Source: CAZBRS01 sp964494475
GTDB lineage: Bacteria; Myxococcota_A; UBA9042; CAZBRS01
Direction: 5' to 3'
Assembly: GCA_964494475.1 (NCBI GenBank)
Contig: CAZBRS010000042.1
Location: forward strand, 1-55,005
Length of the DNA stretch: 55,005 nucleotides
The notes beneath the pieces are model-generated. The model was not told the DNA's origin, did not search any database, and saw nothing but the letters and a program-made list of their open reading frames with translations. Shown in pieces: positions 15,951-24,003 of this stretch (positions are counted from its first letter, which is position 1; every line of letters starts with the position of its first letter). The translations under genes and the position numbers were made by a program.

Positions 15951-18900
15951 ATGCGGCGGAGCGTTGCTCGATTCGTCCTGACGCTGGTCGTCGCCGGGGT
16001 GCTCCCCGCGGTCGCCGCCGAGCGCGAGCTCGACACCATCCGCCGCGCCATCCGAGAGCGCGGCGCGCGCTGGTTCGCCGCCCCGACGCCGCTCTCGCGC
16101 CTGGCCCCCGAGGCTCGGCAACGCTGGACCGGGGCCGAGCCGGCCAGCCTGCGCTCGGGGCTGCCGCGCTTCCCCTCCGAGCGCGCGGGGGCGCTGCCCC
16201 CCCGCCTCGATTGGCGCGACGCGGGCGGGCGCAGCGTGGTGACGCCGGTCAAGAACCAGGCCGGGTGCGGCAGCTGCTGGGCCTTCGCGGCCACGGCCGT
16301 GTTCGAGTCGGCGTGGCTCTTGCAGAACGATCTGGCGGCGGGCGCCTTCGATCGCGCCGAGCAGGACGTGCTGTCGTGCAGCCACGCGGGAAGCTGCGTC
16401 TCGGGGTTCACCGAGGGCGCGCTGCAGTTCATCGTCGACAAGGGCGTGACCGACGAGGCGTGCATGCCCTACGCGGGGCTCGATCTGCCCTGCGCCGACA
16501 AGTGCTGGAGCTGGCCCGGGCGCGTGAAGCGAGCGCGGGGCTCGGCGTGGGTCGAGAACACCGTCGACCACCTGAAGGCCGCCCTGCAGGAGGGCCCCAT
16601 CACCGCGTGCTTCAGCGTCTACGACGACTTCTACAGCTACGCCGGCGGCGTGTACGACCACGTGTGGGGTGGGACCAGCGCGGCCCACTCGGTCCAGCTC
16701 ATCGGCTACGACGACGCCGACCAGGCCTGGCTGTGCAAGAACTCGTGGGGCCCCGAGTGGGGAGAGAAGGGCTTCTTCCGCGTCCGCTACGGCGCCATCG
16801 ACTTCGGCTGGTGCGCCACCGCCGTGCTCCGCAACCACGCGCCCGAGATCCCGTGGCTGCCCGTGCTGCAGGCGTCGCCGGGCAAGCTGCTGGCGGTCGC
16901 CCTGCCCGTGGTCGACGTCGACGACGACCCCGTCGTGGTCTCGGCCGAGCTGCCGGCCTCGATGTCCGGGGCCTCGTTCGATCCCGACGCCCGCATCCTC
17001 ACGTGGACTCCGCCCGCCGGCAGCGCGGGCGTGCACCGCTTCACGCTCCGCGCCACCGACACCTGGGAAGATCCGCTCGCCGTGGCGCGCGAGGTGACGG
17101 TCAGCGTGTGCGAGGTGTCCTGCGGCGACGACGACGCGTGCACCGACGACCTGTGCCCGGGCGGGGCGTGCGTGCACGCGTGGAACGAGGCGCCCTGCGC
17201 TGACGACGGCAACTCGTGCACGCGCGACGCCTGCTTCGAGGGCGCCTGCCACGGGCTGCTGCCCGACGGCAGCGCCTGCGACGACGACGCGAACCCCTGC
17301 ACGGCCGACTCCTGCGTCGCGGGGGCCTGCGTCCACGAGCCCCTGGCCGACGGCGCAGCGTGCCCCGACGACGGCAGCGACTGCAGCGCCGACGTGTGCC
17401 AGGCCGGCGCCTGCGTGCACCCGCAGGCCGCCGACGGCGAACCCTGCACCCGTGACACCGACGACTGCACGTCCGACGTGTGCGTCGACGGCTGGTGCGT
17501 GCACGAACCGTTGCCCGAGGGAGCGCCCTGCGCCTTCGACGAGGGCTCGTGCTGGACGGCCGCCTGCCAGGGCGGCGCGTGCAGCTGGGCGGCGGTCACC
17601 GACGGGCTGCCGTGCTCCGATGGGCTCGCCTGCACCGAGGCCGACGCGTGCTCGGGGGGCGAGTGCCGCGGCGTGCCACCGCCGGCCTGCCAGGACGGCG
17701 CGGCCTGCAGCGTCGACGCCTGCGCCGACGGCCCCGGCTTCGTGGCGGCCGACGTGCCCTTCGACGACATCGCGGGCACGGGCGCCGACCTCGGGCTCGA
17801 CGGCGACGACGCGGCCGTCGGTCCCTTCGACCTGCCGTTCGGCCTGCCGCTCCCCGGCGGAGCGCCGCGCACCCGGCTGTGGGTGAGCTCGAACGGGCTC
17901 GTCAGCTTCGGCGGACCCGTGATCACGCCCCTGAACGACTGCCTGCCCTCCACGACCGCGCCCAACGACCTGCTGGCCGTGCTCTGGGACGACCTCACCT
18001 GTGCCCGCGCGGCCGGGTGCGGCGCCTGGCTCGAGCAGCGGGGCGTGGCGCCCGCGCGGCGCGTGATCGTCCAGTGGCGCGACCTCGGCGTGCGCGGCGT
18101 GGCGGGCTCGCGCCTGACCCTGCAGGCCGTGCTGCACGAAGACGGACGCGTCGACCTCGTGTACGCGCGGCTCGACGGCGCCGACGGCGCGTCGGCCAGC
18201 ATCGGCCTCGAGGGCAGCTTCGGGAGCGCCGGCTCGGCCTACTCGTGCGGCGAGCAGCGCCTGTTCGCGCCCACGGCGCTGCGCTTCGACCCCACGGTGA
18301 CGTGGCGGTGCGAGTCGTGGCCCGAGAAGGGGCAGTGCCTGATCGACGGGGCGTGCCTCCCCGAGGGCAGCGTGAACCCCCTGAACCCCTGTGAGGCGTG
18401 CCAGCCCTGGCGCGACGACCATGCCTACAGCCCCCTCGACGGCGAGCGCTGCGACGACCTCGACCCGTGCACCTTCGGAGATGTGTGCTCGACCAGCGGC
18501 TGCGCGGGCCTGCCGGCTCCCTGCGACGACCCCGGGCCCTGCGCCGACCGCTGGTGCGACGGGGGAGGGGGGTGTTACGAGAGCTGGTACGACGGGGCCT
18601 GCGACGACGGCGACGCGTGCACCACGGCCGACGTCTGCTCCAACGGCCGCTGCGTCGGTGCGGCCGAGCCCGACGGCGTGCCCTGCGACGACGGCCGGGC
18701 CTGCACGGTGGCCGACGCGTGCGCGGCCGGGCGCTGCACCGGCAGCGCCCCCCCGGCGTGCGACGACGGGCTGCCGTGCACGATCGACGCGTGCCTCGAC
18801 GTGGCTGATCCGGAGGCGGGGACTCCGTTCGCGTGCAAGCACGGCCTCGCCGAGCTGGCGTGCCTGATCGACGGCGCCTGCTTCGAGGCCAAGGAGGCGA

Positions 18901-21452
18901 ACCCCGCGAACCCCTGCGAGCGCTGCGATCCGAACGCCTCGACCCATGCGTGGAGCTCGAGCGACTGGCAGGCGTGCGACGACGGCGACGCGTGCACCTT
19001 CGGTGAGACGTGCGTGGAGGGGGTCTGCGGCGGAACGGCCTACGCCTGCACCCAGGGCGGTCCCTGCCGTCTGGCGCGCTGCGCCGGAGACGGATCGTGC
19101 CTCTACGACGTGCTCCAGGGCCCTTGCGACGACGGAAACCCCTGCACCGTGGGCGACGCATGTGCCGAGGGAGAGTGCGCCTCCGGTGCACTCTCAGCCG
19201 ACGGCCAGCCCTGCGACGACGGCCTCGCGTGCACGTCGGCCGACGCGTGCGCGGCCGGCGCGTGCCGCGGCTCCGTGCCCCAGGCGTGCGCCGACGATCT
19301 GGCGTGCACGGCCGACGGGTGCGTCGACGGGCCCCGCTTCGAGCCGGGCGGCGAGCCCTTCGACGACGTGGCCGGCGAGGGCACGCCCTTCGAGATCCAT
19401 CCGCCCGACGAGAAGCCCGCGTACGTTTCGTTGGGCTTCGACTTCCCCTGGTTCGGCGGAACGCGCACGTTGGTCTGGCCGAGCCCCCGCGGCTTCCTGG
19501 TGCTGGGCGCCGAGCCCATCGAGTCCCTGCCGAGCCTCTACCCCGACTGGGGCACCTGCTTCCCGGACCCCACGCCCCCGAACGACCTGATCGCCCTCTA
19601 CTGGCGCGACCTGGCCTGCGAGCCCGACCGCCACTGCTCCATCCGCACGGCGCTGCGCGGGCAGGCCCCCGATCGGGTGCTGCTCGTGCAGTGGACCAAC
19701 GCGCACCCCGCGTGGTCCGACGGCCCGTCCCTCACCGCCCAGGTGGCGCTGTTCGAGTCGGGCGCGGTCGAGCTGCGCTACGAGAAGATGGTGGGCCTCG
19801 ATCCCAAGGGCACCTTCGTGGGGCTCGAGAACGCCGACGGCACCGTCGGCGTAGCGGTCGCCTGCGGCGAGCCCCAGCTCGCGTCGGGCACGTCGCTGCG
19901 CTACGAGCCCGGCGTCGCCTGGAGCTGCGTGCACCCGCCGGCCGAGGGCTGGTGCGCCATCGACGGCGCCTGCGTGGCCGAGGGTACGCCCAACCCCGAG
20001 AACGCCTGCGAGCAGTGCCGCGAGCGCGCCAGCACCTGGCGGCCCGCCCAGGGCACGCCCTGCGACGACGGCAACCCGTGCACCACCGACGACGTCTGCT
20101 GGCTGGGCGCGTGCAACGGCGCCGAGCTGCGCTGCACGCCGGGGCCGTGCGAGGCCTCATCGACCTGCGACGGCCAGGGAGGTTGCCTCGTGACCCCGGC
20201 CGAGCCCGGCTCGACCTGCGGCAAGGCCTCGTGCCAGTCCGACCTGCTCGTGGGCGCGGCCTCGTGCGACGACCAGGGCGCGTGCGTGCCGGCCGAGCCG
20301 GTCGCGTGCTGGCCCTACCGCTGCGCTACGTTCACCTCGTGTGGCACGGCGTGCAAGGGCGCCGGCGAGTGCGCCAAGGACGCCTTCTGCGACCCCGACA
20401 CCAACGTGTGCAGGGCCCGCCTCGAGGCCGGCGAGGCCTGCGCCCTCGGCGAGGCGTGCGCCAGCGGTTGGTGCGAGAACGGCTTCTGCTGCGACGCGGG
20501 CGAGCTTTGCTGTGTCGTCGACGCCGACTGTCCGCCGGTGCCCGACGCCGTAGCCTGCCTCGACCCCATGCGCTGCCAATCGAGGGCGGTGCAGGCCACC
20601 TGCGGCAAGGGCCACCGCTGCGCGTACACCCTGGTCGACGACGACAGCGCCTGCGGGCCCGACGTCGGGGCCGAGTGCGGCTACTTCGCCAATCGCGCCT
20701 GCGACGGCAGCGCCGACCAGCCCGAGGCCGCGTGCGTGCCCTCGTGCACGGCCGAGGGTGGATGCGACGCCGACGCGCGCTGCGAGGACGGCCTGTGCGT
20801 GCCCCTTCTGAACGACGGCTCGATGTGCAGCGCCGGCGCCCAGTGCGGCAGCGGACACTGCGATCACGGGCGCTGCTGCGCCGAGGGGGCGTGCTGCAGC
20901 GGCGACGCCGACTGCGGGGGCGCCACGCCCGCGGCCTGCGACAACCCGGCCCGCTGCCAGGGCTACCGGCGCGACGCGCGCTGCACCGAGCGTTTCACCT
21001 GCGAGGCGACGCTCGTCGACGACGACACGGCCTGCGGCGCGACCGCCGTGGCCGACTGCGGCGCGCTGGCCGACCACGCCTGCACGGGCGAGGTCGAGCA
21101 GCCCTTCTTCGTGTGCCCTGCGGGCTGCGTCACGGCCGCCGACTGCGACGCCGGCCACGCGTGCACCAACGGGGCCTGCCTCGCGTCGCCGCCCGAACCG
21201 ACCGTCGAGCCCGTCCCCGACCTGTCCGACGTAGGCTCGGCGGAGTCGGAGCCCGCGCCCGAGGGGCTCGAGGTCGAAGCGACCGACGTGCTCGAACTGA
21301 ACGACGCCCGCGCCGACGCCACCGACGATGTCTCGGCGGGTGGTGGTGGCGGTGGGTGCCAGACCGGAGCGTCCCGCGATCCCACGTTCGCCTGGGTCCT
21401 CCTGCTGGGCCTCCTCGGCTTGCTGCGCCGGGCCTCGGCCCGCTTCGTCTAG
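15951..21452 (+). CDS. giant papain-like (C1A) cysteine protease with Cys repeats and MYXO-CTERM-like tail
   Basis: An 1833-residue protein with CGGAGG upstream of ATG 15951. Order: signal peptide (about 1-22), propeptide-like helix, C1A peptidase domain with NQAGCGSCWAFA (catalytic Cys109), AHSVQLIGYD (His246) and CKNSWGPEWG (Asn264), then an Ig-like domain ending VTVSVCEV. Next come many CDDGxxCT..D.C..G.C repeats resembling the Dictyostelium-type Cys repeat. Two related beta-rich domains are embedded in them, starting FDDIAGTGADL and FDDVAGEGTPF, each with a PNDLxAxxWxDL motif. The end is GGGGGGCQTG, a hydrophobic helix and an Arg-containing tail (RRASARFV), which fits MYXO-CTERM sorting to the outer surface. 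A terminator follows. Confidence 0.92.
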   Translation: MRRSVARFVLTLVVAGVLPAVAAERELDTIRRAIRERGARWFAAPTPLSRLAPEARQRWTGAEPASLRSGLPRFPSERAGALPPRLDWRDAGGRSVVTPVKNQAGCGSCWAFAATAVFESAWLLQNDLAAGAFDRAEQDVLSCSHAGSCVSGFTEGALQFIVDKGVTDEACMPYAGLDLPCADKCWSWPGRVKRARGSAWVENTVDHLKAALQEGPITACFSVYDDFYSYAGGVYDHVWGGTSAAHSVQLIGYDDADQAWLCKNSWGPEWGEKGFFRVRYGAIDFGWCATAVLRNHAPEIPWLPVLQASPGKLLAVALPVVDVDDDPVVVSAELPASMSGASFDPDARILTWTPPAGSAGVHRFTLRATDTWEDPLAVAREVTVSVCEVSCGDDDACTDDLCPGGACVHAWNEAPCADDGNSCTRDACFEGACHGLLPDGSACDDDANPCTADSCVAGACVHEPLADGAACPDDGSDCSADVCQAGACVHPQAADGEPCTRDTDDCTSDVCVDGWCVHEPLPEGAPCAFDEGSCWTAACQGGACSWAAVTDGLPCSDGLACTEADACSGGECRGVPPPACQDGAACSVDACADGPGFVAADVPFDDIAGTGADLGLDGDDAAVGPFDLPFGLPLPGGAPRTRLWVSSNGLVSFGGPVITPLNDCLPSTTAPNDLLAVLWDDLTCARAAGCGAWLEQRGVAPARRVIVQWRDLGVRGVAGSRLTLQAVLHEDGRVDLVYARLDGADGASASIGLEGSFGSAGSAYSCGEQRLFAPTALRFDPTVTWRCESWPEKGQCLIDGACLPEGSVNPLNPCEACQPWRDDHAYSPLDGERCDDLDPCTFGDVCSTSGCAGLPAPCDDPGPCADRWCDGGGGCYESWYDGACDDGDACTTADVCSNGRCVGAAEPDGVPCDDGRACTVADACAAGRCTGSAPPACDDGLPCTIDACLDVADPEAGTPFACKHGLAELACLIDGACFEAKEANPANPCERCDPNASTHAWSSSDWQACDDGDACTFGETCVEGVCGGTAYACTQGGPCRLARCAGDGSCLYDVLQGPCDDGNPCTVGDACAEGECASGALSADGQPCDDGLACTSADACAAGACRGSVPQACADDLACTADGCVDGPRFEPGGEPFDDVAGEGTPFEIHPPDEKPAYVSLGFDFPWFGGTRTLVWPSPRGFLVLGAEPIESLPSLYPDWGTCFPDPTPPNDLIALYWRDLACEPDRHCSIRTALRGQAPDRVLLVQWTNAHPAWSDGPSLTAQVALFESGAVELRYEKMVGLDPKGTFVGLENADGTVGVAVACGEPQLASGTSLRYEPGVAWSCVHPPAEGWCAIDGACVAEGTPNPENACEQCRERASTWRPAQGTPCDDGNPCTTDDVCWLGACNGAELRCTPGPCEASSTCDGQGGCLVTPAEPGSTCGKASCQSDLLVGAASCDDQGACVPAEPVACWPYRCATFTSCGTACKGAGECAKDAFCDPDTNVCRARLEAGEACALGEACASGWCENGFCCDAGELCCVVDADCPPVPDAVACLDPMRCQSRAVQATCGKGHRCAYTLVDDDSACGPDVGAECGYFANRACDGSADQPEAACVPSCTAEGGCDADARCEDGLCVPLLNDGSMCSAGAQCGSGHCDHGRCCAEGACCSGDADCGGATPAACDNPARCQGYRRDARCTERFTCEATLVDDDTACGATAVADCGALADHACTGEVEQPFFVCPAGCVTAADCDAGHACTNGACLASPPEPTVEPVPDLSDVGSAESEPAPEGLEVEATDVLELNDARADATDDVSAGGGGGGCQTGASRDPTFAWVLLLGLLGLLRRASARFV

Positions 21453-21510
21453 CCCGACCGGGCGCCGGCCCGCTTTTTCGAGCCCCACCGGGCGCCGGCC
21501 CGCAGCGCGC
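21421..21510 (+). repeat. three tandem 30-bp imperfect repeats at the protease stop
   Basis: Units 21421-21450, 21451-21480 and 21481-21510 share the core CCGGGC..CGGCCCGC at an exact 30-bp period. The first unit encodes the Arg-rich MYXO-CTERM tail and the stop codon; the second carries the terminator. Confidence 0.75.
21458..21480 (+). terminator. intrinsic terminator after the protease gene
   Basis: A G/C stem CGGGC / GCCCG with a short loop is followed directly by CTTTTT. It begins a few bases after the stop at 21452. Confidence 0.65.
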
Positions 21511-21834
21511 GGGTCCTGCCACGCGGGTGCCTCGTCCATCCTCGGCGCGGCGCCTGCGGGTGACGAGGCACGCCCTGCGTGTCACCCGCGGTTTCGATGA
21601 CGGGCGGGCCGGCGCCTTCTGTTTCGGGCAGCTTCGAACCAGCGACCGGGCACGGGGCGCCGGACCGCCCGCCACGGACGAGCGGGTGGCGACCATGGGG
21701 CTCTCCGCCCGCAGGCGCCGCGCCGAGTGACGGAGAGCCCCTGGGAGCCAGGACCCGCAGAAGCGGGCCGGCGCCCGCTGGCCGGGAGTTGGCGTACGGT
21801 GGCCGGTGGGTCCACGAGGGAGTGGCGACGCGCC
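21481..21834. repeat. gene-free stretch rich in long inverted repeats
   Basis: No reading frame here looks coding. It contains an exact 20-nt inverted repeat (21541-21560 against 21708-21727), an 11-nt pair around 21696-21706 and 21730-21740 (GGGGCTCTCCG / CGGAGAGCCCC), GCGGGTGAC / GTCACCCGC near 21557-21592, GGCGACGC / GCGTCGCC near 21825-21847, and a perfect hairpin AGCGGGC-CGGC-GCCCGCT near 21764. It may be a structured non-coding element or a decayed repeat family. No transposase is present. Confidence 0.6.
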
Positions 21835-21863
21835 TTGTGCGTCGCCCGCCCGTGTGGCAGAAT
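21835..21863 (+). promoter_or_regulatory. candidate promoter of the long 21897-31895 operon
   Basis: TTGTGC and CAGAAT are separated by 17 nt. The start near 21870 leaves a 27-nt leader. The -35 box overlaps the last inverted repeat of the preceding stretch. Confidence 0.35.
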
Positions 21864-21896
21864 CCGACCGATTCCACCCGCCCGCGGAGACGCCCC

Positions 21897-22781
21897 ATGT
21901 CCGCTACCACCCGCACGGGCCTCGTGCTGTCGCGCGTCGGCGCCCGGTACACCGGTGAGCCCTGGACCGTCACCCAGGAGCAGCTGACCGCCTACGCCCT
22001 GGCCACGAACGACCCCAACCCGCGCTACACCGACGCCGGGCAGCCCGGCGGCGCGGTCATGCCCCCGGTCTTCCCCGTGCGGGTCATCCGCGACCTGTTC
22101 TTCACGACCCTGCTCGACGGTGACAACGGCGTCGACATGATGCGCCTGGTGCACGGCTCGCAGGATCTGCGCCTGCTGCGCTGGTTGAAGGCCGGCGACG
22201 TGGCCTTGCCCACCGCCGAGATCACGGGCATGGAAGAGAAGGGCTCGGGCGACCTCTACACCGTGCGCTACGACGTCACCGTTAGCGGCGAGCTCGCCGT
22301 GCAGGCCACCAGCGGCTTCTTCATCCGCGCCCCGAAGTCCGCTCTGCCGCCCGACTCGAAGCCCGCGCCCAAGCCCGACCTTCAGAAGGCCGCGCCCGCG
22401 GAACCTCCGCCCCCCGACTTCCAGGCCGTCACCGAGGTCTCGGCCGACCAGACGTACCGCTACGCCGCGGCCTCGGGCGACGAGAACCCGATCCACATCG
22501 ACAACGACTTCGCGGTGATGGTCGGCCTGGGTGGCATCATCCTGCAGGGGCTCTGCACCATGGCCTTCGCGTCGCGCGGCGTGGTCCAGGGCGCGCTCGG
22601 CGGTGAGCCCACGCGCCTGTCGCGCCTCTTCGTGCGCTTCACGAACCCCGTGCGCCCCGGCGACACGGTGACCACGCGCGGCTGGCGCGACGCGGCCAAC
22701 GCGGGCGTGCTGCGCTTCGATTCGATGAACCAGGCGGGCAAGCGAGTCCTGGATCAGGGAACCGCCGAGTTCGTCGGCTGA
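21897..22781 (+). CDS. MaoC-like double hot-dog dehydratase
   Basis: A 294-residue protein with no signal peptide. The N-terminal half (about 10-150) looks like a degenerate hot-dog domain with ALATNDPNPRY. After a Pro/Lys linker, the C-terminal half has the hydratase motif YAAASGDENPIHIDNDFA with its Asp and His, then GLGGIILQGLCTMAF and a terminal GKRVLDQGTAEFVG. MaoC-type enzymes hydrate enoyl-CoA thioesters or, in FAS-like systems, dehydrate hydroxyacyl chains. The gene is 12 nt upstream of a short-chain dehydrogenase, a classic partner for a hydratase/dehydrogenase step in lipid metabolism. The natural substrate is not readable. Confidence 0.87.
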   Translation: MSATTRTGLVLSRVGARYTGEPWTVTQEQLTAYALATNDPNPRYTDAGQPGGAVMPPVFPVRVIRDLFFTTLLDGDNGVDMMRLVHGSQDLRLLRWLKAGDVALPTAEITGMEEKGSGDLYTVRYDVTVSGELAVQATSGFFIRAPKSALPPDSKPAPKPDLQKAAPAEPPPPDFQAVTEVSADQTYRYAAASGDENPIHIDNDFAVMVGLGGIILQGLCTMAFASRGVVQGALGGEPTRLSRLFVRFTNPVRPGDTVTTRGWRDAANAGVLRFDSMNQAGKRVLDQGTAEFVG

Positions 22782-22793
22782 CGGGAGGTGGGC

Positions 22794-23552
22794 ATGGGCG
22801 AGTTCACCGGCAAGATCGCCATCGTCACGGGCGGAACACGCGGCATCGGCGCCGCCATCGCTGCGAAGCTGCTGGCCGAGGGGGCCTCGGTGGTCGTCAC
22901 GGGGCGCAAGCAGGCCGTGGTCGAGGCGGCGGCGGCCGAGCTCGATCCCAGCGGTGAGCGCTGCGTCGGGATCGCGGCCCACAACGGCGAGGTGGCCAGC
23001 CTCGAGGCCTTGCTGCAGGCCACGCTGGCGCGCTTCGGGCGCGTCGACCTGCTCGTGAACAACGCCGCGACCAACCCCCACTTCGGGCCCATCCTCACCT
23101 GCGACGAGGGCGCCTGGGACAAGATCTTCGGCGTCGATCTCAAGGGGTACTTCTTCCTGTCGCGGATGGTGGCCGACCACCTGATCGAGCGCAAGGCGGC
23201 CGGATCCATCGTCAACATCTCGTCCATCGTGGGACTCCGCCCCGACTTCGCCATCGGCGTCTACGGTATCGCCAAGGCGGGCGTGGTCGCGCTCACGAAG
23301 ACGGCGGCCCAGGAGTGGGGCACCTTCGGCATTCGCGTGAACGCGGTGGCGCCCGGGGTCATCCCGACCCGGCTGTCGCAGATGATCGTCGAGACCCCCG
23401 AGATCCACGACGAGGTCGTGCGCAAGACGCCCCTCGGCCGCCTGGGCACGGTCGACGAGGTGGCCGAGGCGGTGGCCTGGCTGCTCTCGGAGCGCGCCGG
23501 CTACACCACGGGGCACGTGCTCACGGTCGACGGCGGCACGGTGCTCTACTGA
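22794..23552 (+). CDS. short-chain dehydrogenase/reductase (classical SDR)
   Basis: A 252-residue protein, the usual length of classical SDRs. ATG 22794 follows GGGAGG by 5 nt. Cofactor motif TGGTRGIG is at residues 12-19, NNAA follows VDLLV, the catalytic Ser is in NISS, and the catalytic Tyr157-x-x-x-Lys161 is in YGIAK. The C-terminus GHVLTVDGGTVLY is typical. An Arg in the dinucleotide-binding region (VVTGRK) favours NADP. Together with the MaoC-like protein it could reduce or oxidise a hydroxyacyl or sterol-like substrate. The next gene begins 46 nt downstream. Confidence 0.93.
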   Translation: MGEFTGKIAIVTGGTRGIGAAIAAKLLAEGASVVVTGRKQAVVEAAAAELDPSGERCVGIAAHNGEVASLEALLQATLARFGRVDLLVNNAATNPHFGPILTCDEGAWDKIFGVDLKGYFFLSRMVADHLIERKAAGSIVNISSIVGLRPDFAIGVYGIAKAGVVALTKTAAQEWGTFGIRVNAVAPGVIPTRLSQMIVETPEIHDEVVRKTPLGRLGTVDEVAEAVAWLLSERAGYTTGHVLTVDGGTVLY

Positions 23553-23598
23553 TGCACGAACGTGGAGTGGGCATGGCACGCCATGCCCCTACATACCG

Positions 23599-24003
23599 AT
23601 GAAGAGACGTACGTTCCTCGAGGTCGCGCTGGTGCTGGGGGCGGGGCTGACCGCCGGCGGGCAGGCCGGCCTGCGGTGGTCCGAGCGCGAGGGCTTCCCG
23701 GGGATGCGCGTGCGGTTGAGCCACGGGGACGAGGCGTCGTACGGGAGCGCGGGAGGGCGCCTGATCATCGTCGACCGCTGCGACGGGGTCCTGCGCGTGC
23801 TGCACGACCAGCCCCTGGCCGAGGTCGGCGCTCCGTGGCGCATCCCGGCGCTGCGCCAGGGGTTGCCTGCCCCGAGCAAGGCCGAGGGGGCCGACGCCGT
23901 GCACGAGCTCGAGGCCCGCGTCGTCGATGCGCGCGGGCGGGTGCTCGCGGTCACCGAGGCTCCCCTGATCGTGCGCTTCCGGGCGTTCGGGTTCTCGGCA
24001 TGA
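23599..24003 (+). CDS. small exported protein with twin-arginine-like signal
   Basis: A 134-residue protein. The N-terminus KRRTFLEVALVLGAGLTAGG matches a twin-arginine export signal (RRxFL then a hydrophobic stretch), though the hydrophobic part could also serve Sec. The mature part of about 110 residues is unrecognised; it contains GGRLIIVDRCDGVLRVLHDQP and DARGRVLAVTEAP, suggesting a small beta-sandwich. The ATG of the von Willebrand A-like gene overlaps its stop (ATGA), so the two are probably made together and may interact at the membrane. Confidence 0.75.
   Translation: MKRRTFLEVALVLGAGLTAGGQAGLRWSEREGFPGMRVRLSHGDEASYGSAGGRLIIVDRCDGVLRVLHDQPLAEVGAPWRIPALRQGLPAPSKAEGADAVHELEARVVDARGRVLAVTEAPLIVRFRAFGFSA

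Noticed and set aside
14283..18947. Very long open frame on the minus strand opposite the Cys-repeat lipoprotein and the protease
   Set aside because: It is the antisense of high-GC genes; its protein is repetitive Ala/Arg/Gly/Val with no domain, while the plus strand carries clear motifs and start signals.
21481..21834. Integron attC array or CRISPR array
   Set aside because: The inverted repeats have differing lengths and no regular spacing with unique spacers, and no integrase or Cas gene is near.
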